Source: Cerioporus squamosus
Lineage: Eukaryota; Basidiomycota; Agaricomycetes; Polyporales; Polyporaceae
Direction: 5' to 3'
DNA: 64,000 nt
Assembly: GCA_022592435.1 (NCBI GenBank)
Contig: JABYQS010000002.1
Location: 682,001-746,000, forward strand
Of the stretch, positions 35,185-46,979 are shown piece by piece. The translations under genes and the position numbers were made by a program. Below the pieces are notes generated by a model. That model did not search any database. It had not been told where the DNA came from and saw nothing but the letters and a program-made list of their open reading frames with translations. How positions within the stretch are numbered: position 1 is the stretch's first letter; each line of letters begins with the position of its first letter.

Positions 35185-37547
35185 TCACGACCGCTGCGCG
35201 AGGAACCGTGACACCTTCTTCCTCTCTGTCGGCGTCGACTCCGCAGACCGTGAGGTCGCAAGAGTCGAATCCCGAACATGAGGAGCCACGACAGGCCGGC
35301 GCTCCAGAACGGATGCGCTGACTGGTGTCTTAGCAGACGGGGTCGCCGGATTTGACGACGCCTCAGGGGTCCCGATAACCGTCGATGATGGGCTGAGGAA
35401 CGAAGGCGACTCGATGATTACGGAGTTGAAGGCCGGCGTCGAAGACGAAGAGTTGGTGTCGGGAACCGATGGAGATGCGATGGCACCGGGGGCGGGAAAG
35501 ATGGCGAGTCCACTATCATGCCAGGCATCTCAGCTGGACGTCTCATGGGTACATTCTGCGATGATCCTGCGACGTAGGATGTTCTCGTGGGTACGACGAT
35601 GGGTGTTCCGGCCAGTGAAGGAAGTTTGGGCGAGGAGCGCGATGCTGTGGTGGTCGGAGTAGCCAGATCAGACCCTGGGGACAGAGGCGAGCGAGGCATA
35701 GATGGCTCGGAGAGGGACTTCTTGAATTGGGAGACCTTTGAAGGCTTCGGCTTAGGAGCAGCAGGAGAATCGTTGGGCGTTGAAGGCGTTGTAGGACCCG
35801 GTTGAACATCTGCCATGGACGTCATAGGCTCTGGAGTAGCTACGGCTCGAACGACATTGGCGACATTTGCAGGCGCACTTGGTCCGACGTTGACCACTTC
35901 GCCTTTCTTGAGCATCTCCAACATCTCTTTGGCCGCCGGGTGTATCTCATCGTCACTCTCGCCATCTTCACCTCCCAACAGGTTGCCATCCTCTACTTTG
36001 CCCAATCGCACAGCGGACTTCAGTGTAGAGGACTGCGATGCAGGAAGGATGTTGCCGCCAAGAGACTGAGACGGAAGCGTTGAGGATGCAGATGACCGTG
36101 ATGATTTGAACCGAGACGCAGAAGGTTTGGGCGGGGAAGATGCGAGCGAAGCTTCGAGGGGCACCATCTGAAGTACGGTCATAAGTGAGTGAGTGACAAG
36201 GTCAATGTAGTCATAACATACCGGCTGATCCCACTCGTTTTCGCCTTCGGTGTGTTCGTGGTTACGCATCGCAGCTAACGCTTCGGCACCCACTGTAGCG
36301 CGCTTCTCATAGTAGGCAAGGGCGATTTCTCGTTGGTGGCGAGCAAAGTCATATCCGTCATCGTCCCACTCGACAGGTTCATTGTCCTCTGGGATGCCGT
36401 AGTCGCTCTCATCTGAATCATCGTGAGACTGCGGAGGAAGATGATCTTCGCTGTCGGAGTGGTCTGACAGGATGATCTCCCCCTCGTCGGAGTCGGCAGG
36501 AACGGGGGAGCCAGGCTCAGATTCGTCGTCTGAGTCGGGTTGAGTAGGTGGGGGAGGAGACTTGGGTCCACGAGATATGCCAGGGACGCGCTCGACTACG
36601 TTCATGCGCATAGGACCTTTGTCCATTTGGGCCTTCGTGAGTAGAGCATTCTTCCCACCGGTCTGGAGCTTGGCCGGTGCGACGTCTCCCCAGTCGAACG
36701 ATGGCGGCATGGGAACGCTATTAGCAGGCTGGTACTCATGGTCGGGGGGTAGATCTGCGAAGGTGACGCTCTTCCTCGGCTTGAGTTTCTGGCGCTCCAT
36801 CCTTGCCGCTTTCTCCTTCTCCTCGAGGTCGCGTTTCTCCTGCTCTTCCCGATCGCGGGCTTCGGCCAGATTGCGGAGGAGCGCCTTTCCCATTTTCTTC
36901 TGCATTTCCCGAGCCTTCTTCAGTGCGTCCATGTCCGCTTCTGCGGCCTGTTTGCGCTTCTCGAGTTCGACCTTGAAGTGTTCGCGTTCCTCCTCTTCCT
37001 CCTTCTCCTGCTGTACTCGCTCCTCTTCCTCGAGGAGGTCGAAGATGCGTTCTCGTTCCGCACGGCTGCGAGCCCTTTCGGCAGGAGAGAGGGCCCACAA
37101 TGGGATAAGACCCGTATCCCCAGAGGCGATCGGGGTGGCTGCTACGGGAGGTGGACCCTCATTCGAGGGTACGGGCTCCACAATGTCGACGATCGGCAAA
37201 CCTTCTTCGTTGACGAGCTACACAATCGAATGCTGTTCGACACGGTTCGAGCGTACAATCTGAGGGACATACCTCACCCTTCGCATTCCGCTGACCCATG
37301 TCCGACATCGCATCCTCGCCCAAGAGCTCTCCCAGCTTGTCCGATATCTTCCGGACCTGATCTGACTTCAGCTTCTCTTCCCCGCGGGCTTCCGCACCAG
37401 GCGCAAGCGAGTCAAGGAGCGCCTGAAGTGCTGTCAGCGTACCGAGCGGTCAGATGTGTCAGTTACGGATGAGCGCCATGAATGTGTACCTTCAGCGCGG
37501 CTTTCACCAAGGCTTTTCGCAGTTCCAGCTGCGGATTTGGTCGTCAT
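35185..37547 (-). CDS. URI1: URI1/Bud27-like protein (DUF3835), translation and RNA-polymerase assembly factor
   Basis: Bud27/URI links TOR signalling, translation start and RNA polymerase assembly through Rpb5 (family knowledge). Exons: 37547-37490, 37430-37273, 37217-36222, 36167-35185. Features are an N-terminal short helix region (KLKSDQVRKISDKLGELLGE), NEEGLPIVDIVEPV, and a long charged coiled coil (RERIFDLLEEEERVQQEKEE). The conserved KPRKSVTFADLPPDHEYQP, VVERVPG and acidic DSDEGEIILSDHSDSED follow, and the protein ends KVSRFLAQRS, the typical Bud27 terminus. No obvious prefoldin helix pair is present at the N-terminus. The frame breaks once at 35494-35496: one C missing from a CCC run. 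Without correction the protein stops at 35418; with it, it reaches the conserved end at 35185. Confidence 0.88.
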
Positions 37548-37854
37548 TGTAGCTGATTCTGGGCCGAGTAGTGGGCGAACTCGCGACAGGAGGTGGGATC
37601 GTGGTCGTAGGATGAGAACCGCAAGCCCACAGGCGGATGCGTTCACGAGACTCAGACATGCTGCACTCAGTACTCATGCTCGGCATCCGCCGAACGAGTG
37701 CAGAATTTCGTGCAGACGCCTGTATCTGCACCTCGTTCCGCTGCACCTTAACCTCCTCCTGATCTACCCCGCTAGACTCCTGCAGATCGTCATGGTCGTC
37801 CTACACACCCAGGCAAGCACCTCGGAGGTGACACACAAGAAGAACCGCCGCAAA
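37548..37854. promoter_or_regulatory. 307-bp divergent promoter shared by URI1 and PNO1
   Basis: The two start codons lie 307 bp apart on opposite strands. The ATG at 37792 is in frame with PNO1 and could extend it by 21 residues. No TATA box is evident, as is usual for ribosome-biogenesis housekeeping promoters. Confidence 0.55.
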
Positions 37855-38858
37855 ATGGCCAAGAAGCCAGCCCGGATCGCCCCTGCAGAGGGCGCGGAGG
37901 CTTCGGAGGACCAGGAGATGGTCGAGCAGCCTGCAGCTGCACCTGCTGAGGGATCGGGTGCCGAGGAGCAGCACGAGACGAACTGGAACGACGGAGACGA
38001 CGAAGTCATGATCGACACGGACGCTGCTGCCCCGCCCCCAGCCGACGCACCCGCTTTTCCTCCCCTCCCCGCGTCCGCGCAAAGGTCCGCGCTCAAGTCC
38101 GAGATCCGCAGGATACCCATACCCCCACATCGTATGACACCGTTGAAGAAGGATTGGGTGAACATTTTCTCGCCCTTGACGGAGATGCTGCAGCTGCAAG
38201 TGCGCATGAATGTGCAACGGAAATGTGTCGAAATCCGAGTAAGTTTTGCCATTCTGCAGACATTCGATCAGAGACTGAACATGGGCACAGACGTCCAAGC
38301 ATACCAAAGACATTGGTGCGATTCAGAAGGGTGCCGATTTTGTGAAGGCATATGCTCTCGGCTTTGATGTGAACGTGAGTCGTCTGCCATGTGCATCTTG
38401 TGCGACACTGGTTTATCTCTTCCTCCCAGGACTCCATTGCACTCCTCCGCTTGGACGACCTTTACCTCGATTCGTTTGAGATCAAGGACGTCAAAACGCT
38501 GCATGGCGATCACTTGTCTCGTGCCATCGGTAAGTTTGTATGTATAATCACACATTCTTCGCATCTAAGTTTGGTGTTAGGCCGTATTGCCGGACAGGAT
38601 GGCAAGACCAAGTTCACCATTGAGAACGCAAGCCGAACGCGCATCGTTCTTGCTGACACGTACGTCGATTTCGATGTATACCCGAGCCATGCTGACGAGC
38701 CTATCCCGACGTGCAGGAAGATCCATATCCTGGGCTCGTTCCAGAACATCAAAATCGCCCGAGACGCAATTGTCTCTCTCATCCTTGGCTCTCCGCCTGG
38801 GAAGGTGTATGCTGGCCTGCGGACGGTCAGTGCACGGATGCGCCAGAGGGCATTGTGA
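37855..38858 (+). CDS. PNO1: KH-domain ribosome-assembly factor Pno1/Dim2
   Basis: Binds the 3' end of 18S pre-rRNA with Nob1 and acts in 40S maturation. Five exons (37855-38238, 38291-38374, 38430-38529, 38581-38659, 38717-38858) give 789 nt and 262 residues. An acidic Ala-rich N-terminus leads to the conserved [20 protein letters not shown], then [11 protein letters not shown], the KH-like region [50 protein letters not shown] and the end [20 protein letters not shown]. All splice junctions phase correctly, so the gene is intact. The start is chosen at a good ATG context (CAAAATGGCC). Confidence 0.96.
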
Positions 38859-39206
38859 GCGGTTAGTCGCTGGTATCCTAGAGTGATGTACGTTGGGTTC
38901 TATGTAACATATGACATCTTTACGCGCTGCATCTCAGGCGAATATTTCTCGAGAACGCACTATACCTCCTCGTCGCGAGCGCTAGCGGGAAGCCTTCGAC
39001 GCACGTAAGATTCGGTACTGACCCAAGCTTTGTAGGGGAGCAGCTATGTGTCTATACCAAGACAGGATGGACAGGCATGAGAAGCAAACTTCGAGCGACT
39101 AGTAGCATTATACTGCGTGGACCAGCGTGGTAAAGTAGGACGGGATTCGGGAAGACGAGGTTGGCAAATTCAAGAAAGGTGAAGGCAAGCCGAACATGAG
39201 ACTAGC
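38859..39206. other. Convergent 3' intergenic region between PNO1 and the F-box gene
   Basis: 348 bp of 3' flanking sequence with nothing recognisable. Confidence 0.5.
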
Positions 39207-41887
39207 TCAACGCAGGATGGGAGTTGTGAACATGCGCTCGGGGTAGTGCAATTCACTCGCAGGAGCGTCCCCGGCGGTAACAGCATCCGGGTGGATATCG
39301 TAGTCGACCCCAACCTGCGGCAGGGCCATGCTATGGCTGCACAAATGATGCGTCAACACAAGGCCTATCCAGATGCCGGCGGACAAGCTGACGACTTACT
39401 CCTCGAGGAAATGTAGTAGAGTATCGCTCAACGTCATTGCAGATGAGCGGCAGTCGACGCAGCCCCACATCTTCCAGACGTCGATTATCATGTCTTGGGA
39501 ACATTCGGGCTCTCGGTTGATGACCCATGTCCGATCCCTCTCATTGAGAACAGTCAATGCAACAACCTTGCCCCGGTGTTCGTCGCTTATCAGATGCTCA
39601 ACCTGGGGGAGACAGTAAGCCTGAGATTACAGAACGGTAAAAAGACCATCTGTCCCACGTACCGCGACCCTCCAGGGCATCACGCACAGTAGGCCATCCG
39701 TGCTGCACTCTCCACACACATACCGCTTGTCAAGATCATCCAATGCCCATTTCTCCGTCTTCCATGGGTCCTTGTCACCGTCCTCCAGAGTCAAGCGGAG
39801 AACTACCTCCGTTGCGCGGTGAGCGTCCATGTCATAAGTGACACAGTCACCGGCCAAGTTCCAAGGTACTTCTCCAAGTGCAATGTTGTATGCATTTCGC
39901 AAGTCGTCGTCTTCGTTCTGCGGATGCAGATTGAGCGGCGGCGCACGTTTCGCGCATTCATGAGCTAAGATACGCGGGAAGTCCAGAAGGCCGCGGCATC
40001 CCTCAACGGTGCATCGGAACCAAGTCGTAGAGGCCTTGAGAATGGCCGCCAGGTCGTAGCCAGTGTTTGTGCTGTTGCCCGCCTCGCCTCCACCGTCAGC
40101 GGATGTCGCGGTGCCGCTGGACTCGTGGTGGCCGCAAGTGCACTTGAAGTCTTTCAAGGGCGGACGCGCCTCAACTGGGATCATCGGGTATAATCTCCGA
40201 GCCATGTCTACTCGCCATAAGATAACCAGTCCCTCTAGGAACGGCCCCATATTCTCCGGGACGAGATCTTCAGGTGTGATGGCTACATCGCGGTCCTTCT
40301 CCATGAGATCGCGGTAGAACGGTATATGCCAAGACAAGTCTGCCACGGAGGGAACGATTTGTGGGAAGGGGTGGGATTCGACGATGTCGGCGAGCTCGTC
40401 GGACATGATGCGGAGTCTGTCGATATAGTGCTGGCATCGCTGCTGCATGAGATAATGAGTGCGGACTTCTTCCGCCCATGCAAACATAGACTCCTTGATG
40501 TTGTTCCAGACTGCATCGAAACACTCGCTCCATGAGGAATCGACGAATAAGACAGACGAGATACCTACTACGGTCCGTAAGCTCCTTGGGTTGGTTGACA
40601 AATGCATTCTCTGTGAAGCGTTCGTACAAATCATCGGGCACATACTTGAGTTCTTCAGTATACCCGGATTGATCCAATCGTTCCAAGATTCTTGATCTCG
40701 ATGTAAATACCGGGATGTGTGAGTAATACGTACACACGCACTGGATTCTGCGCCGGAAAGTGAGGATCGTCCTCTCTTCCTTTCGCCTCATGGTTTCTGC
40801 GTCTCGCCAAGCTTCTAGATCGGCTACGCTCTAGGTGATCGCTACTGTTTAGCGGAGAGAATCGTCAGGATGAGGGAGCGTACCTTCCGTCGCTCCTTGG
40901 CAGCGTCTACGTGCTCGGTTACAACAGCCTGAATTGCCTCTTCGTCGTCGTCGCATGCATCGAGACGTTCGAGCAGCTTGTTCAGGTCGGCCTTTAGGCA
41001 ATATAGAGCTGGCAGAGTATGAGTGTATGATGCACGAGGAGAGAGTGCTGTTTGCTTACAGTCGTTAACAAACTCTTCGGGAAGCATAACTTGGTTCTTG
41101 AATTGGTTATACCGAGGCGATAGTGCTCTGACGATATCCCCTACAGTCGCGAGACTGAGGTAGCGAACGTCAGAGCGAACATATACGAGTTACGAAACAG
41201 TACACACATCCCCTTGTCCTTTGAGCACGCCTTGCAACATCGGACTCGTAACGTCCACATCACGGTCCACACCCTTGCCTTGATGCAGAACTGCAAAGAT
41301 GAAGCACCAGAGACATTAGCACAGACAGTCAAGATGCCGGACGCGTCCAAGGTACTTACGTGGCAATGAGGGTCGAAGAGAAGGTTGGCATATGCTGGTT
41401 CGCTCAAATCGGACGGACAATCCGGTAGACCTGGGACATTCTCCCGCGCATGCTTCCAAACAGTGACTGCAGACCGGCTCATGAGGAGCACACGGAAGGC
41501 TTTCGTTGTCCGAGCTAGATGCAAAAGGTCATATGGGTGCAGGTGTGATAGTATCTGCAACCGTGATGAACCAGTGGTCGGTTACTACGAACTGAATGCG
41601 ACAGCGACAGGTTCACATACCTCGTATAGGATGTCAAGCGGCATGTGGGGGAGCATGCTCAGGGACTTCTTCCTCCGAGAGCCTTTCCCCTGCGTGCTAG
41701 TACAGCTTCCAGAGGCAACCCCCGCGTTAGATGGCTTGTTCTTTCGCCGACGCTTGGCGGGTCGCTCGTCCATGTCTTCAGGAGCGGATACACTTCCGTT
41801 CCCCGTCGGCTGCTCAGGCTCCGGTAGGTAGTGCTTCGTTCTGAGTCGCGAAGAACGTCGCAAGGTACGCGTTGAACAGTCAGACAT
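39207..41887 (-). CDS. F-box domain protein of the agaricomycete expansion type
   Basis: Probable SCF substrate receptor. Ten exons (41887-41621, 41554-41360, 41290-41194, 41140-41060, 41008-40884, 40830-40742, 40690-40565, 40527-39663, 39602-39400, 39336-39207) total 2178 nt and 725 residues, all in phase. A basic Ser-rich N-terminus with a nuclear-import-like run (RPAKRRRKNK) precedes the F-box: MLPHMPLDILYE|ILSHLHPYDLLHLARTTKAF and SEPAYANLLFDPHCH. Then come CCKACSKDKG, a coiled region with LERLDACDDDEEAIQA and EAWRDAETMRRKEERT, and LSWHIPFYRDLMEKD. The C-terminal part has CTCGHH, C-x4-C knuckles and VCGECSTDGLL. The architecture matches F-box proteins abundant in Polyporales and Agaricales. 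The substrate is unknown. Confidence 0.88.
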
Positions 41888-42194
41888 AGTGCAGAAGAGG
41901 GTCTCGGTGTGAGTGGTGGTAGTGGTTGAAACGTTGAAGCTTCGAAGCCTCTGAGGTGGTTGCGATCACGCTATTACCTGCCAAGTTACCTCCGCGGGCG
42001 CTTCTCGATACATGCGATAGGTTGCCAATAGGGGATCCGGAGTACAAAGTCATAATGTAAACCGGGTGATAGCAGTCAATATTTCAATCGGCATGCTATA
42101 GGTGAAATCTGTTCCCCTTGTGTCGGCCTAGAGCCCGCAGCCTCATCCGCGTCAAGTTCGGAAGCTACTTAATCCCGTACATTGCTATCTACCC
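41888..42194. other. Intergenic: F-box gene promoter and UTP21 3' flank
   Basis: 307 bp between same-strand genes without further features. Confidence 0.5.
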
Positions 42195-45100
42195 CTACAA
42201 CGTATCTCGTATGAAGCCCAAAGTGCCTATTGAGGACGCTAGCAGCTCTAGCAGCCGCTCACTCTCTTTGCGCTGTGCTTCTACGAGTACCTCGAGGTCC
42301 CGCTGCAGCTCCGCGTTCGACGCAAGTACGTCCCCGTGCATGCGGAGGAAGACGTTCATGAACGTCTGCACAGCTTCGAAGTCGCGATGTGAGCGTAACC
42401 GCCGGATGAGCGCGCCAAGGAACATTCGGAGAGCATCGAGCGAAACCAGCGAGCGCAATTCTAGGTCCATGGCTGCTGGCGAGAGCGCTTTCGCGTAGTT
42501 GAAAAAGTCCTCGTCTGCAGCAGAGTCAATAACTTGCGAGTCAAGACAGCAGGAAGCGACGCACAGTCAGCGGAGTTACTCTCGTGCGAGTCGGCGAGCT
42601 TCTTGTAGAATGTGCTTTCCGTGGCCCCGGCCGCACGCTGTAACCGTTTTGTGACCTTCTTTGACTCATCCGGATTTTTTGCGTCTGGGGCAAACCGAGG
42701 CTCGACGCCAGGTAGGGTTGGCAAGAAGAACGGCGCCTTCTCCGGCTGTTTTGGCGGCTCCTTGGGCTTATTGCGCTGTTGTATCACCTCAAGATTGAGA
42801 AGCGTCTGCCAGCGAGATCTCGGGAGGAGCGTAAAGGTGACAAGCTCGCCATCCAGTTGCGGTGGGGTGCTGAAGACATCCGAAGGCTTGTCCTGCACGG
42901 TAAGCGCAGAGAGAGCATCCAAGGCTGGAAGAAGATGTCAGATCCTGCACGCAGGTACTATTTGAAGAAGGCTGTACCTTCGTCTTCAGCCACACCTTGC
43001 ACAGACGGCATGGACACATCGACGACGTCCTCTTCCGCGATACTCTGGAATGGAACTTCCGTATATTGCGCCCGGTTCGCCCTGCACACATGAATCAGTC
43101 ACGAAGGGATGATAAAGCATAGGATGTAAGTCATACCAGAGGAAAACCCCAACGCTATCGACATGTGAAGTGGCCAAGAAATCGTTCGTTGGGGAGAACG
43201 AAATGCTAGTCGCAACGCTCGCAGTGCGGAACAGGTCGATCAGTCGGCCAGTCGGAACATCGAACGTGCGGATAATGGAGTCGAGGGACGTCGTAACGAG
43301 CCACCTTGAATCAGGGGAGAAGGCCTATTTAACATGTGACGGGTTGAGTACAGAGGAAAATGCGTACAACGAGAACACTTACGACATCTAGCACACGACC
43401 CCGGAAACCGCCCATTTCTCGCACAACGCGCCGCGTCTCAATGTCAACGATGCGTACAATGAGGTCGTCACATATGACGGCAAGCAGACCACTGTCCCGG
43501 TGCAGTGTGATGGACACAGCCGCAGAGGGCAGTACCAGTGTGTGTTCCAGGACAGCGGTGTGGAAATCGAAGAACTAGAGCGGATACGCATCGTCAGATA
43601 CAAACAACAGTACGCATAGGAATTCGGGCTCACGTTGATCGTGCCGTCTAACGTACTCGCGACGACAACCCTGTCGAGCGCATCACTAGCCAGGCCAGTT
43701 ACACAGCGTTCTTCCTTCTTCTTGTTCACTGCTAGTCGGAAGCGACTGGCGACATTGGGGGGACATGGTCCGACGTTGTATGTCCGACGAAGGATACCCG
43801 ACTGCATGTTGTACATGTTGATAGCTCCGGTCGAGGACGCTGTCAGGCCGAAGTTACCGCATGCCGATACGCATACCGCCTGAATGAGCATGTGCGTGAG
43901 TGTAATGGAAAGCAAGGAAGCCCGTACGACGCACCTTGACCGATCCAACTGTGGTGCTCTTCTTCTCACTGGCCACGTTGAATACGTACTTGCCTACACG
44001 CTTATCCTTCATGGTCCATGTTCGGGCAACAGCTTCGTCCGTGTGGGCGGTTAAAATGTCGTCCCAGTCTTTTGACCGGGTAGTGGAGTACGACAAGGCG
44101 GTGACGGGCGGGAACTTCAGCGAAGCAATAGGGATGGACAGACTGGACGCCTTCTTTGCCAGTGATCCTGCTCAACTATTAACCTCTAGAGCATGGTTCT
44201 TGCAGTTAAGGAGAACTGACCTTGACTGAGCTCGAAGCTCCGTGAGTCTCGTACAACGCTTGTGCATCGTAGACTGCGATCCCGAGAGGCCGTAAGGAGT
44301 TGTTTGCCATCCTCACCGTAGTATCGGATGAGATGCGGCGGTGCATGGTGACCAGATCGGAACTTCAGTAATCGGGGAGCCTCGGTAGGAGAATCGAACA
44401 ACCATTGCTTCTCAGAAAGTCAGCGCAATTCGTCCCAAGAGCACTAGAGGTCCCCACCTTGACACTGTTGTCCTCACCCGAGCTGATTAAGACTGGCTGG
44501 CCAGGAACCCACTCGAGAGCCGTGACGGCACCATCATGTGCGCCACGCACGATGTGCAAAAGTCGTCCGCCTGAGTTCAAATCCCACAATGCTATGTGAC
44601 CGGTTGATGATGCGGTGGCGAGTATAGGATGGCCATCTACGATCGTGAGGGTCAACGAGGCTGCCCCAAAGGACGAGTCTGTACAACAACGCACCACTTC
44701 GGAAGGACATTGCGCGAATGCCGCCATCTTGCATCACCATGCGCATAAGTCGTTCGTCCGCACGAATGTCATAGACAGATATTTCTCCTGACGAGAAACC
44801 GATCCCGATGACATCTATGGCTGGCGAGCGTGCCAAGGCAGTAATGGCGGTAGTACTTGTGTTTGAGGGGGACGTCAGTAATGATGCCGCGGGGAACGTG
44901 TGAATAAGCGTCCTGCGCAAGTAGACGTCAAACTTTGCTAGAACGAAATGCGAAGTCCAGTACTCACTGAGTGCGGGTGTTCCATAACTGCATGCTCCCT
45001 TGACTACTGGCCACAAGCACCTTGTTGACGTATGTCGCAGGATGATGTATCATTATAGCAGTGAATCCAGGCTCAAACTGTATGGTGGACTGCAGCTCTG

Positions 45101-45689
45101 GGGAGAAGTAAATGGACCTATACTTCAAACGGGCAGTCATCTGACGCACCTCCGTTCGCCGTGTCCCAGACGAGCAACCTATTGCCATCTTCCGTAAGCG
45201 CGAGCAGTTGAGGACCGAAGACGAGGATGTGCGTCAAAGAGGTTTCCAGCGGGTTGGCTAGCCGATCGACCTTGCAGGAGTGTTCATTGGCGTGACCACG
45301 AAACTAGTGATGGGACTACGCACCTCTTTACCGCGAAGATATTTTATCAGGTACGGACCTGACGAGACCCAGACGGCGTTCCCATCCATAGCCATGCAGG
45401 CTATTGGCATGGGTGCGTCCGGTCCTACGAAAAGGAGACCCATCTTGCCGCCTTCCCACATTGCCCATGCCTTCCCCAAGCAAGTGACAAGATGTATTCG
45501 AGGTCCATCAGTCGCTCCTTTGTGCGAACGCGTTTGAAGCACGAAGGGGACGTTATTCGTGATCAGCCCGAGAGCGCGAAAGGGCGCGAAGAGGCGAGGT
45601 TCTTGCTTGGTCTGGGTTTGAGGAGTATCCACCCTAGCACGCTTTCTCGGCGGCGGACTGCTTCGAGTGTCGATGTTTGCGCCCATAAC
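42195..45689 (-). CDS. UTP21: WD-repeat SSU-processome protein Utp21 (WDR36)
   Basis: Part of the UTP-B complex in U3-dependent 18S rRNA processing in the nucleolus. Thirteen exons (45689-45324, 45270-45150, 45097-44968, 44912-44695, 44636-44458, 44407-44221, 44167-43935, 43879-43634, 43574-43383, 43324-43137, 43081-42978, 42924-42580, 42514-42195) sum to 2829 nt, 942 residues, fully in frame. Signatures: PRLFAPFRALGLITNNVPFV, ATDGPRIHLVTCLGKAW, WD repeats such as GHIALWDLNSGGRLLHIVRG and LEWVPGQPVLISSGEDNSVK, and YSTTRSKDWDDILTAH. The Utp21 C-terminal domain is DFFNYAKALSPAAMDLELRS, RRLRSHRDFEAVQTFMNVFL and the end TLGFIRDTL. The ATG at 45689 is favoured; the frame is open to 45953 but not conserved. 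Confidence 0.96.
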
Positions 45690-46979
45690 GAAGATGCCTA
45701 TAGGATAGTCCACCAGCTCTAAGGAGGGCGGGGAGTCGGAAGGGCTACTAGCGGCAGCAGACTGAGGACGGAGCGCGGTCGGCCAGGGTGCAGCGCGATC
45801 GCGTCTCCAGGAAATTTCGTAGGTAAACGAGCTAAGGGAAGATAAGATAAGATTGGCGCCATTCCGTGGTGGGCAAGCGCCAGCCTGAGGCTGCAGCAGC
45901 TGCTGCACAGCGACGCTTATACGTTGTCCAGTAACTTGCTCGATCGGGCTCATCTCATATATCGTTCACGACAGACAGCTGCATCCTGTGGCCCGGCGTA
46001 TATCAATTGCTTGTTGGTCAGAGGCATATCGACTCGGAAACTTCAGTAAGTCTAGCAAGCGTCATCCAGACCTTGGTGTGGCGACACTCGAGACTCAGAC
46101 ACCTATGTACAGTGAGTTGTGTTGTCGCTACCTGCGTCGGTTATCCCAGACTAAACCCGCATATGTACAGTGTATGGCCCGTACATGATCATGATTGATG
46201 CATCGCCCTGTGGAGGGCATACGCTCTCCCCGTTCCGTGTCCGGAAATGATGGGCTTGAGCTTGCGGAGGATGGCCATGTCAAGTCCTGTCATGGCTATA
46301 GCTCCTTCAAAGCTCACATAGATGCTCCGGACATCTACCCTTGGATGTGGGCGTACCGAACGGACATGCGTCGCGCTAGCAACATGTCCGCGCCATCCCT
46401 GGCGCCCATCCAGCTGCGTTTCGACGGTCAGGATAAACAGTTGGGCTGACGATGTCCATGCCTGCCGATTGAGGCTGTGGTGTGCTCTCTGAAGAGCATC
46501 GAACCAGGGATGATCATGCAGGTGAGCGCGTGTCTCAGAGTCACTGGGTATGGGGATTCATCATCCCTCATCCGTAGGCTATGCACAACGCGTGAGTATG
46601 CAAAGATGCCACGGCGCCATCAAGACCGCCACCTGAGCGTGCTCAGTGTGTTGGCGCATCGGGGAACTACTCACCGGGCATGGGTTGTAGTTGCTTGGCA
46701 ACCAGCGTCGGGCATCGCGATCCCGTGTGAGGATACTCCTGGATGGTCAGATTCGAGCCCATTCAGGCAGGTCCAGTATCCGAACTTTATTGTGGGCGTA
46801 GCGCGTTTGATCAGATTTCAGGTCTCGACCCGCTCTTCGCCAGCATACAAATACCAGAGGGTACCCGTCGAGATGCCTCAGGAGCCCGGTCGCCCCTCAC
46901 CTTCACGAATTCGCGCTCAGTCGCCTCTTGCTATTCTCGCACGTTCTTTACGCCCACTTCCTTTTCCGTTCACGACGCC
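45690..46979. promoter_or_regulatory. 1.3-kb divergent region between UTP21 and the CBM19-like secreted protein
   Basis: No convincing gene. A TATA-like TACAAATA sits at 46846-46853, about 130 bp before the secreted-protein ATG. Pyrimidine-rich stretches near 46900-46970 may mark its transcription start. Confidence 0.5.
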
